Shown here: positions 1 through 8,215 of the stretch, one piece after another
Position numbering within the stretch: position 1 is the first letter of the stretch
Layout of the letters: every line of letters starts with the position of its first letter
Source: an uncultured Bacteroidales bacterium
GTDB lineage: Bacteria; Bacteroidota; Bacteroidia; Bacteroidales; UBA932
Direction: 5' to 3'
DNA length: 64,000 nt
Assembly (NCBI GenBank): GCA_934700615.1
Contig: CAKUXR010000017.1
Coordinates: 1 to 64,000, forward strand
Notes under the pieces: model-generated
The model's input: only the letters and a program-made list of their open reading frames with translations
Database searches by the model: none
What the model was told of the DNA's origin: nothing
Program-made: the position numbers and the translations under genes

Positions 1-458
1 TTTCTCCACAACTCGAGCATGAATGCCTGGCAGAATCTCATGATCTCACCCTCTGATTTTCCCTTAGGGTTGAAATCCGAACCACCCTTGCCACCGCCCA
101 TAGGCAATGTTGTAAGAGAGTTCTTGAATGTCTGCTCGAAGCCCAAGAATTTAAGAATTGAAGGGTTTACTGAAGGGTGGAAACGAAGACCTCCCTTGTA
201 TGGTCCGATAGCATTGTTGAACTGAACTCTATATCCTGTATTGGTCTGAACAACTCCGTTGTCATCTACCCATGTAACACGGAATGTAATCATCCTGTCC
301 GGCTCTACGAGACGCTCGATAATCTTGGCATTCTCGAATTCCGGATGCTGGTTATAAACGTCCTCAATGCACTCAAGCACTTCGCGTACAGCCTGGAGAT
401 ATTCTTTCTCTGTTGGGTACTTGGCCTGAAGTTTGGCCATTAATTCTTCTGTTCTCAT
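1..458 (-). CDS. gdhA: NADP-specific glutamate dehydrogenase, N-terminal part (cut by window edge)
   Basis: Reading leftward from an ATG at 456-458, the frame stays open to base 1 and gives about 152 residues. It begins MRTEELMAKLQAKYPTEKEY and carries the hexameric glutamate dehydrogenase blocks PYKGGLRFHPSVNPSILKFL, GFEQTFKNSLT and LPMGGGKGGSDFNPKGKS, which include the glycine-rich stretch and substrate-binding lysines. The enzyme interconverts 2-oxoglutarate plus ammonia and glutamate in the cytoplasm and is the usual ammonium-assimilating enzyme of gut Bacteroidales. The C-terminal two thirds, with the nucleotide-binding fold, lie outside the window, so NADP rather than NAD specificity rests on family resemblance. 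The gene has its own promoter and a leader of about 140 nt. Confidence 0.93.
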   Translation of the reverse strand, partial: MRTEELMAKLQAKYPTEKEYLQAVREVLECIEDVYNQHPEFENAKIIERLVEPDRMITFRVTWVDDNGVVQTNTGYRVQFNNAIGPYKGGLRFHPSVNPSILKFLGFEQTFKNSLTTLPMGGGKGGSDFNPKGKSEGEIMRFCQAFMLELWR

Positions 459-602
459 TGTATTACTAATTATGGTTTTTTGGTATAACTTGTTTCGTCC
501 AGTTCTTCATATCTGACCGCAAAAAGCAGACCTGACATGAGAAAAAACTTACAGACATCACGATTTTCCTTATAATTGTTAAAGAAACTCATTCCGTCAA
601 TG

Positions 603-633
603 CAAATCTAATAATAAAAAACGTTAAATCAAT
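603..633 (-). promoter_or_regulatory. Bacteroidota-type promoter for gdhA
   Basis: On the minus strand TAGATTTG (plus 603-610) matches the -7 consensus TAnnTTTG. A TTG-type -33 element (plus CAAT, 630-633) lies 19 nt further upstream. Transcription would start near 596, where a GTCAATG heptamer is located. Confidence 0.6.
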
Positions 634-664
634 AATAATTCGTAAGAAAATGGAAATAATATGA

Positions 665-700
665 AGAGGGCACCCCAAACATGCGTTCAGGGTGCCCTCT
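665..700 (-). terminator. Hairpin terminator after the bamA-ompH genes
   Basis: Perfect 11-bp stem: AGAGGGCACCC (665-675) pairs with GGGTGCCCTCT (690-700) around a 14-nt loop. It starts 37 nt beyond the ompH stop codon. The T-tract on the minus strand is weak (ATATTATTTCC), so it may also act as a 3'-end stabiliser. Confidence 0.7.
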
Positions 701-737
701 GTTATGTTTCAATTTTCGGACTCAGCCGTCGGGACCA

Positions 738-1304
738 TTACTGCTGTGCAGCCTGTGCCTGAGACTGGAGTTCCTGCTGGAGAGACTCCAAGGTTCTTCC
801 CTCAGGAATATTGAGGGCCTTTCTTGCTGCAGGAGTAAGATCGGTGCTCTGCGCAGGATCAACATAAAGCATTGCGCTCTGCTCGAAAACATAGATGTAT
901 CCGCCGGCCTTTGCAAGTTTGTTCACAGCCTCTATAGCTCTCTGCTGGATAGGAGCCATGAGCTGGTTCTGCTGCTGCTGAAGTTCCTGCTGGATAGACT
1001 GGTTGAACTCCTCGATCCTGTTCTGGATGTCGGTAAGTTCCTTCTCCTTGCTCTCACGGATAGCAGGTGTCCAGGTAGAACTCTTCTGCTGATACTGAGT
1101 GTATTTTGCCTGGAACTCATCAGTCATGCTCTTGTATGTATCCTGAGCCTCCTGCTGAGAAGCGGCAATCTGTGCTCTTGCAGAGTCAGCTGCAGGCATA
1201 AGCATAACGAGCTCATTGAAATTAACATGCGCGAACTTGAGGTTCTGTGCGGATGCTGTAAGAGCTGCACATGCAGCTACAGCGATCAAAATGATTCTTT
1301 TCAT
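738..1304 (-). CDS. OmpH/Skp-family periplasmic chaperone
   Basis: 188 residues from the ATG at 1302-1304. An earlier in-frame start at 1331 would add nine residues before the signal peptide and is less likely. The signal peptide (MKRIILIAVAACAALTASAQ) is followed by the Skp pattern KFAHVNFNELVMLMP, a long charged and Gln-rich coiled coil (about residues 45-125, with QQELQQQQNQ), and a C-terminal head segment. Skp holds unfolded outer-membrane proteins in the periplasm for the BAM complex. Its place directly after bamA (42 nt) is the standard arrangement in this phylum and supports the call. Confidence 0.88.
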   Translation of the reverse strand: MKRIILIAVAACAALTASAQNLKFAHVNFNELVMLMPAADSARAQIAASQQEAQDTYKSMTDEFQAKYTQYQQKSSTWTPAIRESKEKELTDIQNRIEEFNQSIQQELQQQQNQLMAPIQQRAIEAVNKLAKAGGYIYVFEQSAMLYVDPAQSTDLTPAARKALNIPEGRTLESLQQELQSQAQAAQQ

Positions 1305-1346
1305 ATCTATCAAATTTTTTGTTTTCTTCAAATCAATGCCAGTCTT

Positions 1347-3944
1347 CTAGAACTGCTGTCCGATGAGGAAGTGGAACTGGCCCTTTCCGTTGACCTTGTC
1401 ATCAAATCCATATCCCCAGTCGATTCCGAGGAGACCGATGACAGGAAGATAAACCCTCACGCCGACACCGGCAGAACGCTTGATCTGGAACGGATTGAAA
1501 TCACGGATGTCAGACCAGCAGTTACCTCCTTCGAGGAATGCAAGTACAAAGATAGTCGACTGAGGCTGCATTACAACAGGGTAACGGAGTTCGACAGTGA
1601 ATTTGTCATAAACATTACCTGCGTAAGAGTATCCGTTGGAGCTGTAGGTCGTCAGGGCGGTAGGAGTCAATGAGTAGTTCTCATAACCTCTGAGCGCAAT
1701 GACCTCAGAACCGTAGGAGTTGTAGCCGGACATACCGTCACCTCCGACGAGGAAGCCCTCGAATGGAGAATATCCCCACTTCCTGTTATAATATCCCAAG
1801 TAACCGAACTGGGCCCTTGTCATGAGCACGAGGTCACCGACAAGTTTCGTATAGAGAGAGCCCTTGAATGACCACTTGTGATACTCGATCCATTTGTATC
1901 TGTCCTGTGAAGACCAGTTGCTGTAGTTTATGTCTCTCCAGCTGCCGACCTTCGTAGGATTTCCCTGTGCATCAAGGACGCCCTTGTCCTTCTTCCTGAA
2001 CAGAGAGAATGGAGGGGTAAGCTGTACGGAGAACGAAATGTCAGAACCCTGTCTAGGATAAATCTGCTGGTCGGTGGAAGTTCTGGAAATTCCGAGAGTA
2101 TAACTGAGGTTGTGGGAAACTCCGTCATCGAAGATGAAGTAGTTGGAGAACCAGTTGCTCAGTTTGTATGTCTGCCAGCTGAGCTGGTTATACAATACGA
2201 AATAGTTGTCAGGCCATTTCAGTCGGTTTCCGATACCTGCAGAGAAGCCGTACACCTCGAACTGCTTGTCATTGTTTAGAATATTCCACATCAGGTATGA
2301 GTTCGTCTGACGGCTGTAATAAGCTGAGAGACTGAGTGATGTAGGCTTCTTTCCGAACAGCCAAGGCTCCACGAAACTTGCTGAGAGCGAAGAATAGTAG
2401 GTACCGCTGGTCTGGAATCTGAAAGCAAGGTTCTGGGCATCTCCGAGCGGAACCGGACGCCATGCCGACTTGTCGAACATTCTCCTGGTAGAGAAGTTGT
2501 TGAAACTTACTCCGACAGTCGCGACGAATGTCTTGCCGCCCCAACCTCCGGAAAGCTCCAGCTGGCTGGAAGGCTTCTCAGTAACATTATATACTATATC
2601 TACAGTATTGTTGTTATGGTCAGGCAAAATAGAGTAACCCTTGGTAGGGTCGGTGATTGCCTCAGGGTCGAACTGGCCGAGAGAAGCGATTTCTCGGATT
2701 GACCTCTCGAAGTCACTCTGGCTGAAGAGATAGCCAGGTCTGGTGAACACCTGACGGCGCACTACCCTCTCATTGGTAAGGTCATTGCCATTGATGATGA
2801 TATTGTTCAATGTTGCCTGTTTTCCCTCCGCGACGCGCATCTCCACGTCCACCGAGTCACCTGCGACATTGAGTTCGACCGGCTGGACATTGAAGAAGAG
2901 ATATCCGTTGTCCCTATAGAGCTTGGACACGTCCATGTCTCCTTGCTTTCCGCCGCCCTGGAGTCGTTTTTCCATCGTAACGACGTCATACACGTCACCT
3001 TTCTGAATCTGAAGGATGGTATTGAGAGCGTCAGAAGTATAAACGGAGTTACCTGTCCAGGTAATGTTCCTGAAATAATATTTCTTTCCCTCATCGAAGG
3101 TAAAGTCAATGCCGAGACGGCCCGGTTTCACCGTATAGATGGAATCTTTCAGAAGTCTGGCATCCCTGTAACCGGCCTCATTGAAGGCGCTGATGACAGA
3201 TTTCTTGTCATTCTGATATTCTTTTTCATTGAACTTCTTGCTGCTGAAGAAGTTATAGATCTTGGCAGACTTGGTCTTTTTCATTGACTTGGCAAGCTTG
3301 TAGTCGCTCACGTGGTCATTGCCGATGAAATTGATAGTCTTGATTCTAATCTTCGGACCGCGGTCAACAGCATAATTGACACGGATTGCGTTCTTGATGA
3401 TACTGTCCTTCTGGACCTGAGGCTCCACCTGGACATCAAGGAATCCCTTTCCCTGATAATATCTCTTGATGATATCTACGGAAGTCTTGGCAACATAGTC
3501 GGAATACTCGCCGCCTCGTTTCTGGTTCAGACGCTCCTGAAGATCTTTCTTTTCACCGGATTTTACGCCAGTAAAAGTCCAGCGTGACACACGCGGACGT
3601 TCCTGAATGGCAAGACGGAGGAAAACAGTATCTTTCGAAGCCGACAACGAATCCACATAGACAGCCACGTCCTGAAAATATCTCTGCATCCAAAGCCTGG
3701 TGACGATAGAAGAAATGTCGTCACTTGGAATAGTCACTTCCATTCCTTTCCTCAAACCAGACTGCTGCAGAATCTGCTTGTCTCCGAAAGCTCGGTTACC
3801 CTCTACTTTTATACCGCCTACAATATATTTGCGCGGGTTATTATAATCCACCTCTATCGAGCTGTGCTTCTGCTGTCCGAAAGCCACGGTCTGGACAAGG
3901 ATAAGCGCAGCCAGGCAGAATAATATCCGGTTAAAAATTTTCAT
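1347..3944 (-). CDS. bamA: Outer membrane protein assembly factor BamA
   Basis: 865 residues with a signal peptide (MKIFNRILFCLAALILVQTV). Successive POTRA repeats fill about residues 35-430 (for example VGGIKVEGNRAFGDKQIL and LNNIIINGNDLTNERVVRRQ), and a C-terminal 16-strand barrel follows. The barrel contains VGGDGMSGYN and ALRGYENYSL, the latter corresponding to the conserved VRGF/Y loop-6 motif, and the protein ends in phenylalanine as expected. BamA is the essential insertase for outer-membrane beta-barrels, including the SusC proteins encoded in this window. Length is normal for Bacteroidales. It lies between uppS and ompH on the same strand. Confidence 0.96.
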   Translation of the reverse strand: MKIFNRILFCLAALILVQTVAFGQQKHSSIEVDYNNPRKYIVGGIKVEGNRAFGDKQILQQSGLRKGMEVTIPSDDISSIVTRLWMQRYFQDVAVYVDSLSASKDTVFLRLAIQERPRVSRWTFTGVKSGEKKDLQERLNQKRGGEYSDYVAKTSVDIIKRYYQGKGFLDVQVEPQVQKDSIIKNAIRVNYAVDRGPKIRIKTINFIGNDHVSDYKLAKSMKKTKSAKIYNFFSSKKFNEKEYQNDKKSVISAFNEAGYRDARLLKDSIYTVKPGRLGIDFTFDEGKKYYFRNITWTGNSVYTSDALNTILQIQKGDVYDVVTMEKRLQGGGKQGDMDVSKLYRDNGYLFFNVQPVELNVAGDSVDVEMRVAEGKQATLNNIIINGNDLTNERVVRRQVFTRPGYLFSQSDFERSIREIASLGQFDPEAITDPTKGYSILPDHNNNTVDIVYNVTEKPSSQLELSGGWGGKTFVATVGVSFNNFSTRRMFDKSAWRPVPLGDAQNLAFRFQTSGTYYSSLSASFVEPWLFGKKPTSLSLSAYYSRQTNSYLMWNILNNDKQFEVYGFSAGIGNRLKWPDNYFVLYNQLSWQTYKLSNWFSNYFIFDDGVSHNLSYTLGISRTSTDQQIYPRQGSDISFSVQLTPPFSLFRKKDKGVLDAQGNPTKVGSWRDINYSNWSSQDRYKWIEYHKWSFKGSLYTKLVGDLVLMTRAQFGYLGYYNRKWGYSPFEGFLVGGDGMSGYNSYGSEVIALRGYENYSLTPTALTTYSSNGYSYAGNVYDKFTVELRYPVVMQPQSTIFVLAFLEGGNCWSDIRDFNPFQIKRSAGVGVRVYLPVIGLLGIDWGYGFDDKVNGKGQFHFLIGQQF

Positions 3945-3977
3945 TCTCCAATAAAATATCTGACAAATATAAGGTAT

Positions 3978-4706
3978 TTATTTCACTTTTCCATAACGGC
4001 GGTCCCTGGCAGCATATTCGTCAAGCGCCGCGAAGAAATCTTCTTTTCCGAAATCCGGCCACATTTTCTTGACGAAAAGCAGTTCAGAGTATGCTCCCTG
4101 CCACAAAAGGTAGTTGCTGATACGCTCCTCCCCTGAAGTTCTGATTATGAGATCCGGATCAGGAATTCCATCCGTGACAAGGTATTTCGACAACGCTGTC
4201 ATGTCTTCAATGGACTCTATCTTGTCAAGCTCCTCTTTTCCGTATTCTTCGGCAAATTTCTTTGCGGCCTGGAAGATGTCCCACTTGCCGCTGTAGCTTA
4301 CAAAAAGAATAAGGTCAACGGTAGTATTTTCCTTCGTCTTTTCCTCAAGCATGGCGATGGCCTCCTGAAGAGCCTTAGGCAAACGTGCGATATTTCCGAG
4401 GACATGGAATCGCACACCGTTCTTTATGAGGGCCTCCACTTCCGCAGCGATGGAGTCCATCATCAGATGCATCAGGAAATCCACCTCTTCCTTAGGCCTG
4501 CCCCAGTTCTCTTCTGAAAAAGCATATAGGGACAAATACTTGACTCCCGCTTCAGCGGCAGCCTCAGTCACGGCTCTGACACTTTCCACACCTTTCTTGT
4601 GTCCATAAACTCTTTCATGTCCCTGTTCACGGGCCCACCTGCCGTTTCCGTCCATTATTATGGAAACATGCGCAGGGATTCTTCTATCCTCGTTCATTGA
4701 ATGCAA
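3978..4706 (-). CDS. uppS: Isoprenyl transferase (undecaprenyl diphosphate synthase)
   Basis: 242 residues. The cis-prenyltransferase signature IIMDGNGRWA near residue 17 contains the catalytic Asp, followed by the RVYGHKKG phosphate-binding region, LSLYAFSEENWGRP and the C-terminal DPDLIIRTSGEERISNYLLW block. It condenses isopentenyl diphosphate onto farnesyl diphosphate to make the C55 carrier for peptidoglycan and surface glycans, acting in the cytoplasm at the membrane. A second ATG at 4697 is an alternative start. It lies 9 nt after nadK and 33 nt before bamA, so these genes are probably co-transcribed. Confidence 0.95.
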   Translation of the reverse strand: MHSMNEDRRIPAHVSIIMDGNGRWAREQGHERVYGHKKGVESVRAVTEAAAEAGVKYLSLYAFSEENWGRPKEEVDFLMHLMMDSIAAEVEALIKNGVRFHVLGNIARLPKALQEAIAMLEEKTKENTTVDLILFVSYSGKWDIFQAAKKFAEEYGKEELDKIESIEDMTALSKYLVTDGIPDPDLIIRTSGEERISNYLLWQGAYSELLFVKKMWPDFGKEDFFAALDEYAARDRRYGKVK

Positions 4707-4715
4707 ATCTGATTA

Positions 4716-5543
4716 TCAATCGTCGTTATTTCTGATATCCTCTCCCCAGAATAGCTTGCTCTTGAGAGCCTTCACGAAACTGGATTTCGGAAGCCGTACA
4801 CGTTTTAGCGAAAATTGTGCCACAGAGACTTTTACCTCGGCATCAGGCCTGATGGTGTAATTCCTGTTGTCCATCGTAAGGACGGCCTCATCATCCCTGG
4901 ACGAGATTGTGATGCTGATATCCGTAGATTCAGGGACCACCAGAGGACGCACATTCAAGTTGTGCGGCGCAATAGGTTCAATAATGAGGACCTTGGCATC
5001 CGGACTGCATATCGGGCCGCCTGCACTGAGGGCATATGCCGTCGAGCCGGAACTTGTCGCAACGATAAGGCCGTCTGCCCAGCAAGTCGGCAGCTTGTCC
5101 CCGTTCATCCTGACATTGATGCCGAGAATCGCGGCTCCGCTGCGGTGGATGGTGACTTCGTTCAACGCATATGGGCAGAACCCTACGTCTCCGTTCAACT
5201 TCTGGTCTGAAACCGAAACGCTCAACATCGTGCGGTCTTCCAGTTCATAGCGTCCCGACAAGATGGCATCGGCCGCATCCTCCGGCAGATTTTCGGAAAG
5301 AAAGCCGAGCCTTCCGAGATTCACTCCGAGGACAGGGATTCCGGTTCCGGCCACTTTCTTGGATGCCGACAGAAATGTTCCGTCACCACCGATACTGAGC
5401 ACCATATCTGTTCCGTCGCGGACTTCATCGTCATCATATATATAATATGTATCGCAACCCGCCTTTCCAAGTTTTTTCAACATATCGAGGAGACGCAGAT
5501 TGCCGACCAGACTGGTATTTCTTAAAAACAGGCCTAAAAGCAT
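4716..5543 (-). CDS. nadK: NAD kinase
   Basis: 275 residues. The GGDGT motif (LSIGGDGTFLSAS, about residues 52-62) and the downstream LNEVTIHR, GSTAYALSAGGPI and IAPHNLNVRPLV blocks are all present. The enzyme phosphorylates NAD to NADP in the cytoplasm. The N-terminus is short: it starts at MLLGLFL, where the family usually begins with a strand such as KIAIFG, and an in-frame stop lies only seven codons upstream, so this ATG is the only good start. It is the first gene of the nadK-uppS-bamA-ompH group and is divergent from pdxJ. Confidence 0.94.
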   Translation of the reverse strand: MLLGLFLRNTSLVGNLRLLDMLKKLGKAGCDTYYIYDDDEVRDGTDMVLSIGGDGTFLSASKKVAGTGIPVLGVNLGRLGFLSENLPEDAADAILSGRYELEDRTMLSVSVSDQKLNGDVGFCPYALNEVTIHRSGAAILGINVRMNGDKLPTCWADGLIVATSSGSTAYALSAGGPICSPDAKVLIIEPIAPHNLNVRPLVVPESTDISITISSRDDEAVLTMDNRNYTIRPDAEVKVSVAQFSLKRVRLPKSSFVKALKSKLFWGEDIRNNDD

Positions 5544-5565
5544 CGCTATTTCGCTTTGAAAGTCT

Positions 5566-5573
5566 CAAAATTA
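5566..5573 (-). promoter_or_regulatory. -7 element for the nadK-uppS-bamA-ompH group
   Basis: Minus-strand TAATTTTG (plus CAAAATTA) fits TAnnTTTG and lies 23 nt upstream of the nadK ATG. A plus CAA at 5597-5599 could be the -33 TTG with a rather long 23-nt spacer. Confidence 0.5.
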
Positions 5574-5606
5574 GTACTTTCTTTACAATATTTGAACAAT
5601 AATATC

Positions 5607-5614
5607 TATTTTTG
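5607..5614 (+). promoter_or_regulatory. -7 element for pdxJ
   Basis: TATTTTTG fits TAnnTTTG, 20 nt before the pdxJ ATG, facing away from the nadK element. No convincing -33 TTTG is seen at 19-21 nt. The two divergent promoters share a 91-bp intergenic space. Confidence 0.5.
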
Positions 5615-5634
5615 TCTGCATATACATTACTGCT

Positions 5635-6354
5635 ATGACGAAATTAAGCGTTAACATAAACAAAATCGCAACTCTGCGCAATGCCCGAGGCGGCAATCTC
5701 CCTGACGTGGAGAAAGCTGCAGTGGACTGCGTCAGTTTCGGTGCGGAAGGAATAACCGTACACCCAAGACCCGACGAAAGACACATAAGATACAACGACG
5801 TGAGAGAGATAAAGCCTCTCATCAATGTCGAACTGAACATCGAGGGAAATCCTATCCCTAAATTCATCGATCTTGTCAATGAAATCGTACCGTCACAGGT
5901 GACACTGGTCCCTGATGCCGCGGATGCCATAACTTCCAATGCCGGATGGGACACGATAAAGAACAGGGATTTCCTTACGGACATCTGCAAGGAGTTCAAG
6001 GCCAGGGGCATCCGCACGTCCATTTTCATTGACCCGAACCCTGCGATGGCGGAAGCCGCTGCGGTTTGCGGCGCTGACAGGGTGGAACTGTACACTGAGG
6101 CCTATGCGGCAAATTACAGGGCAGGAAGGGAAGATGCAATCAAGCCGTATCTGCTGACAGCGGAGAAAGTGAGGGAATGCGGATTGGGGCTCAATGCCGG
6201 CCACGACCTCAATCTCGAGAATCTGGAATATTTCATCCATACAATCCCTTGGACAGACGAAGTTTCCATCGGACATGCGATAATCTGCGACGCACTTTAC
6301 ATGGGGCTTGAAAAAACTATTCAGGCATACCTGTCGAAGATTAAAATATTTTAG
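5635..6354 (+). CDS. pdxJ: Pyridoxine 5'-phosphate synthase
   Basis: 239 residues, full length. The family blocks VNINKIATLRNARGG, ITVHPRPDERHI, VTLVPD, RVELYTE, GLGLNAGHDLN and VSIGHAI are visible. PdxJ joins 3-amino-2-oxopropyl phosphate and deoxyxylulose 5-phosphate to make pyridoxine 5'-phosphate, the committed step of DXP-dependent vitamin B6 synthesis. It is divergent from nadK, a common neighbourhood in Bacteroidota. Its TAG stop directly abuts the next promoter. Confidence 0.96.
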   Translation: MTKLSVNINKIATLRNARGGNLPDVEKAAVDCVSFGAEGITVHPRPDERHIRYNDVREIKPLINVELNIEGNPIPKFIDLVNEIVPSQVTLVPDAADAITSNAGWDTIKNRDFLTDICKEFKARGIRTSIFIDPNPAMAEAAAVCGADRVELYTEAYAANYRAGREDAIKPYLLTAEKVRECGLGLNAGHDLNLENLEYFIHTIPWTDEVSIGHAIICDALYMGLEKTIQAYLSKIKIF

Positions 6355-6362
6355 TAACTTTG
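6355..6362 (+). promoter_or_regulatory. -7 element for the OmpH-like / GT4 / LysM genes
   Basis: TAACTTTG begins on the base after the pdxJ stop codon and fits TAnnTTTG. No perfect -33 TTTG is visible. The predicted start would be near 6368. Confidence 0.55.
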
Positions 6363-6371
6363 CGGCATTAT

Positions 6372-6388
6372 GCCGTCTTCCGGACGGC
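6372..6388 (+). other. Small stem-loop in the 5' leader
   Basis: GCCGTC (6372-6377) pairs with GACGGC (6383-6388) around a 5-nt loop. It falls at the very 5' end of the transcript expected from the adjacent promoter and has no T-tract, so a leader or mRNA-end structure is more likely than a pdxJ terminator. Confidence 0.4.
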
Positions 6389-6422
6389 GGAATTTATAGC
6401 AAATATTAATTTTTAAATAACA

Positions 6423-7070
6423 ATGAAGAACACACCATTAATTCTCAGCGTCATAGCTCTTGTTGCTGTGGCAGCGCTCGCAATCGTAAACTTTTCTGAC
6501 AGAAAATCAGGAGCGAAGGGAGAGGCAGGAACAGATAGCGCAGTTGCAGCAGAAAGCGGAGCGATTGTTTATTTCAATCTTGACAAAGTACTCAACGAGT
6601 ACGACATGGCCAATGACCTCAGATCAGTAGTTGAGTCCAAGGCACAGGGAATTCAGGAAGAAGTCAACAGACGTGGAAACAAACTTCAGAATGATGTAAA
6701 TTCTTTCCAGGAGAAGATCAACAAAGGTCTCATCACACGCTCAGTCGCTGAGGTTCAGGGTGAGAAACTCGAGCAGCAGAGAAACGATTTCAACAACTTC
6801 GCAAATCAGAAGAACCAGGAAATCGCTGAAGAGCAGCAGGTTATGATGAACAACATCGGTGATGCCATCAAGAAGTTCCTCGACGCATATGCAGCAGAGA
6901 ACCACTACGCGATGGTTCTCGCAACTCAGGGCGACATCCTTCCTGCTCCTGTAGCAGCCGGTGACAGCAGCCTCGATGTAACAGAAGACATCATCGTAAA
7001 GCTCAACGAGGCTTACGTAAAGGATAAATCAAAGAATTCAGGAAGCTCCAAGAAGGACGATTCCAAATAA
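6423..7070 (+). CDS. OmpH/Skp-like membrane-anchored protein
   Basis: 215 residues. The N-terminal hydrophobic segment (ILSVIALVAVAALAIV, residues 7-22) lacks a clear signal-peptidase site, so it is probably a membrane anchor. A Skp-like body follows: VYFNLDKVLNEYDM, then a charged coiled coil about residues 65-140 (KLEQQRNDFNNFANQKNQEI), then NHYAMVLATQGDILP. The C-terminus is Lys/Ser-rich (DKSKNSGSSKKDDSK). The OmpH fold is a reasonable call; a specific client is not indicated. It is the first of three closely spaced genes, the GT4 gene following 18 nt later. Confidence 0.75.
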   Translation: MKNTPLILSVIALVAVAALAIVNFSDRKSGAKGEAGTDSAVAAESGAIVYFNLDKVLNEYDMANDLRSVVESKAQGIQEEVNRRGNKLQNDVNSFQEKINKGLITRSVAEVQGEKLEQQRNDFNNFANQKNQEIAEEQQVMMNNIGDAIKKFLDAYAAENHYAMVLATQGDILPAPVAAGDSSLDVTEDIIVKLNEAYVKDKSKNSGSSKKDDSK

Positions 7071-7088
7071 TACTAAACATAGACGATC

Positions 7089-8210
7089 GTGAAAATCGCG
7101 ATTCTATCGTGCTTTTATCCTTTCAGAGGAGGAATTGCCCAGTTCAATGCAGCATTGTACAATGAACTGGGCAAATCTGATAATGTCCGTGCCTTCAACT
7201 TCACGAGACAGTATCCGGATTTCCTTTTCCCGGGTAAGACACAGTACGTAACACCCGACGATGAAGCGATGCCTGTGGATTCCACAGCCTTGCTGGACAC
7301 TGCCAACCCGCTTTCATGGATACGGACAGCCAAAGCTATCCGCGAATGGAAGCCGGACCTCCTCATAATGAGATACTGGATGTCATATTTCGCCCCTTCA
7401 CTGGGATATGTCGCCAGACATGCAGGCAAAGGGTGCAAAGTAATAGGAATACTCGACAATGTCATTCCTCATGAAGAGCGGTTTTTCGACACTCCTTTTA
7501 CAAAATATTTTCTGGCAGGATGCGACGGCTTCGTCACCATGTGCGACGCCGTGACGTCTGACTTGCTGAAAATGAAGCCCGACGCCAAATATGTGATGAA
7601 ACAGCACCCGCTCTACTCGCATTTCGGAGCAAAACTGAAAAGAGAGGACGCGGAAAGACAGCTTGGGCTGCAGCCGGGAAAGAAGAACATTCTTTTCTTC
7701 GGCCTCATAAGACAATACAAAGGGCTTGACATCCTTCTCGAAGCATTCAAGAATCTGGATGACAGCTATCAGCTCATCATTGCCGGTGAGCCATACGGTT
7801 CATTCGAACCATATCAGAAAATCATTGACACCATCGAAGGAAAAGACCGTATCCACATCTTCCCGAAGTATATAAAGGATTCGGAAGTCAAGGATTATTT
7901 TTCAGCCGCTGACGTGACTGTGCTCCCGTACAGAAGCGCGACCCAAAGCGGAATCAGTTCAGTGTCATATCATTTCGAAGTACCGATGATCGTCACTGAT
8001 GTGGGAGGGCTGAAAAGCACCATCGGGGATACCGGAACGGGAATTGTCGCTGATGAAGTGACTCCTGAATGCATACGGGAAGAAATAGTCAGGTACTTCG
8101 GAGACCCTGTAATACGGGAAAGTTGCGTTGACAGGATCAGGGCGGAGAAGAAGAGACTGTCATGGTCTTCATTCAGCAGGACTCTGCTCGGTTTCGCTGA
8201 AAAAATATAG
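7089..8210 (+). CDS. Glycosyltransferase family 4 protein
   Basis: 373 residues, starting at GTG (7089). The Rossmann-like N-terminus MKIAILSCFYPFRGGIAQFN has the GG acceptor loop. The C-terminal donor half carries ILFFGLIRQYKGLDILLEAF, the S/AADVTVLPYRSATQSGISS block (E-x7-E region with QSG) and PMIVTDVGG. This is a GT-B retaining glycosyltransferase, cytoplasmic, transferring sugar from a nucleotide donor to a cell-envelope glycan or lipid. The substrate cannot be read from sequence. No flippase, polymerase or other sugar genes are nearby, so it looks like a single-step transferase. Confidence 0.85.
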   Translation: MKIAILSCFYPFRGGIAQFNAALYNELGKSDNVRAFNFTRQYPDFLFPGKTQYVTPDDEAMPVDSTALLDTANPLSWIRTAKAIREWKPDLLIMRYWMSYFAPSLGYVARHAGKGCKVIGILDNVIPHEERFFDTPFTKYFLAGCDGFVTMCDAVTSDLLKMKPDAKYVMKQHPLYSHFGAKLKREDAERQLGLQPGKKNILFFGLIRQYKGLDILLEAFKNLDDSYQLIIAGEPYGSFEPYQKIIDTIEGKDRIHIFPKYIKDSEVKDYFSAADVTVLPYRSATQSGISSVSYHFEVPMIVTDVGGLKSTIGDTGTGIVADEVTPECIREEIVRYFGDPVIRESCVDRIRAEKKRLSWSSFSRTLLGFAEKI

Positions 8211-8215
8211 ACGAA

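Noticed and set aside
681..1673. Long plus-strand open frame of 330 codons across ompH and bamA
   Set aside because: It is antisense to two well-identified genes, has no family-like motif, and its composition mirrors their codon positions.
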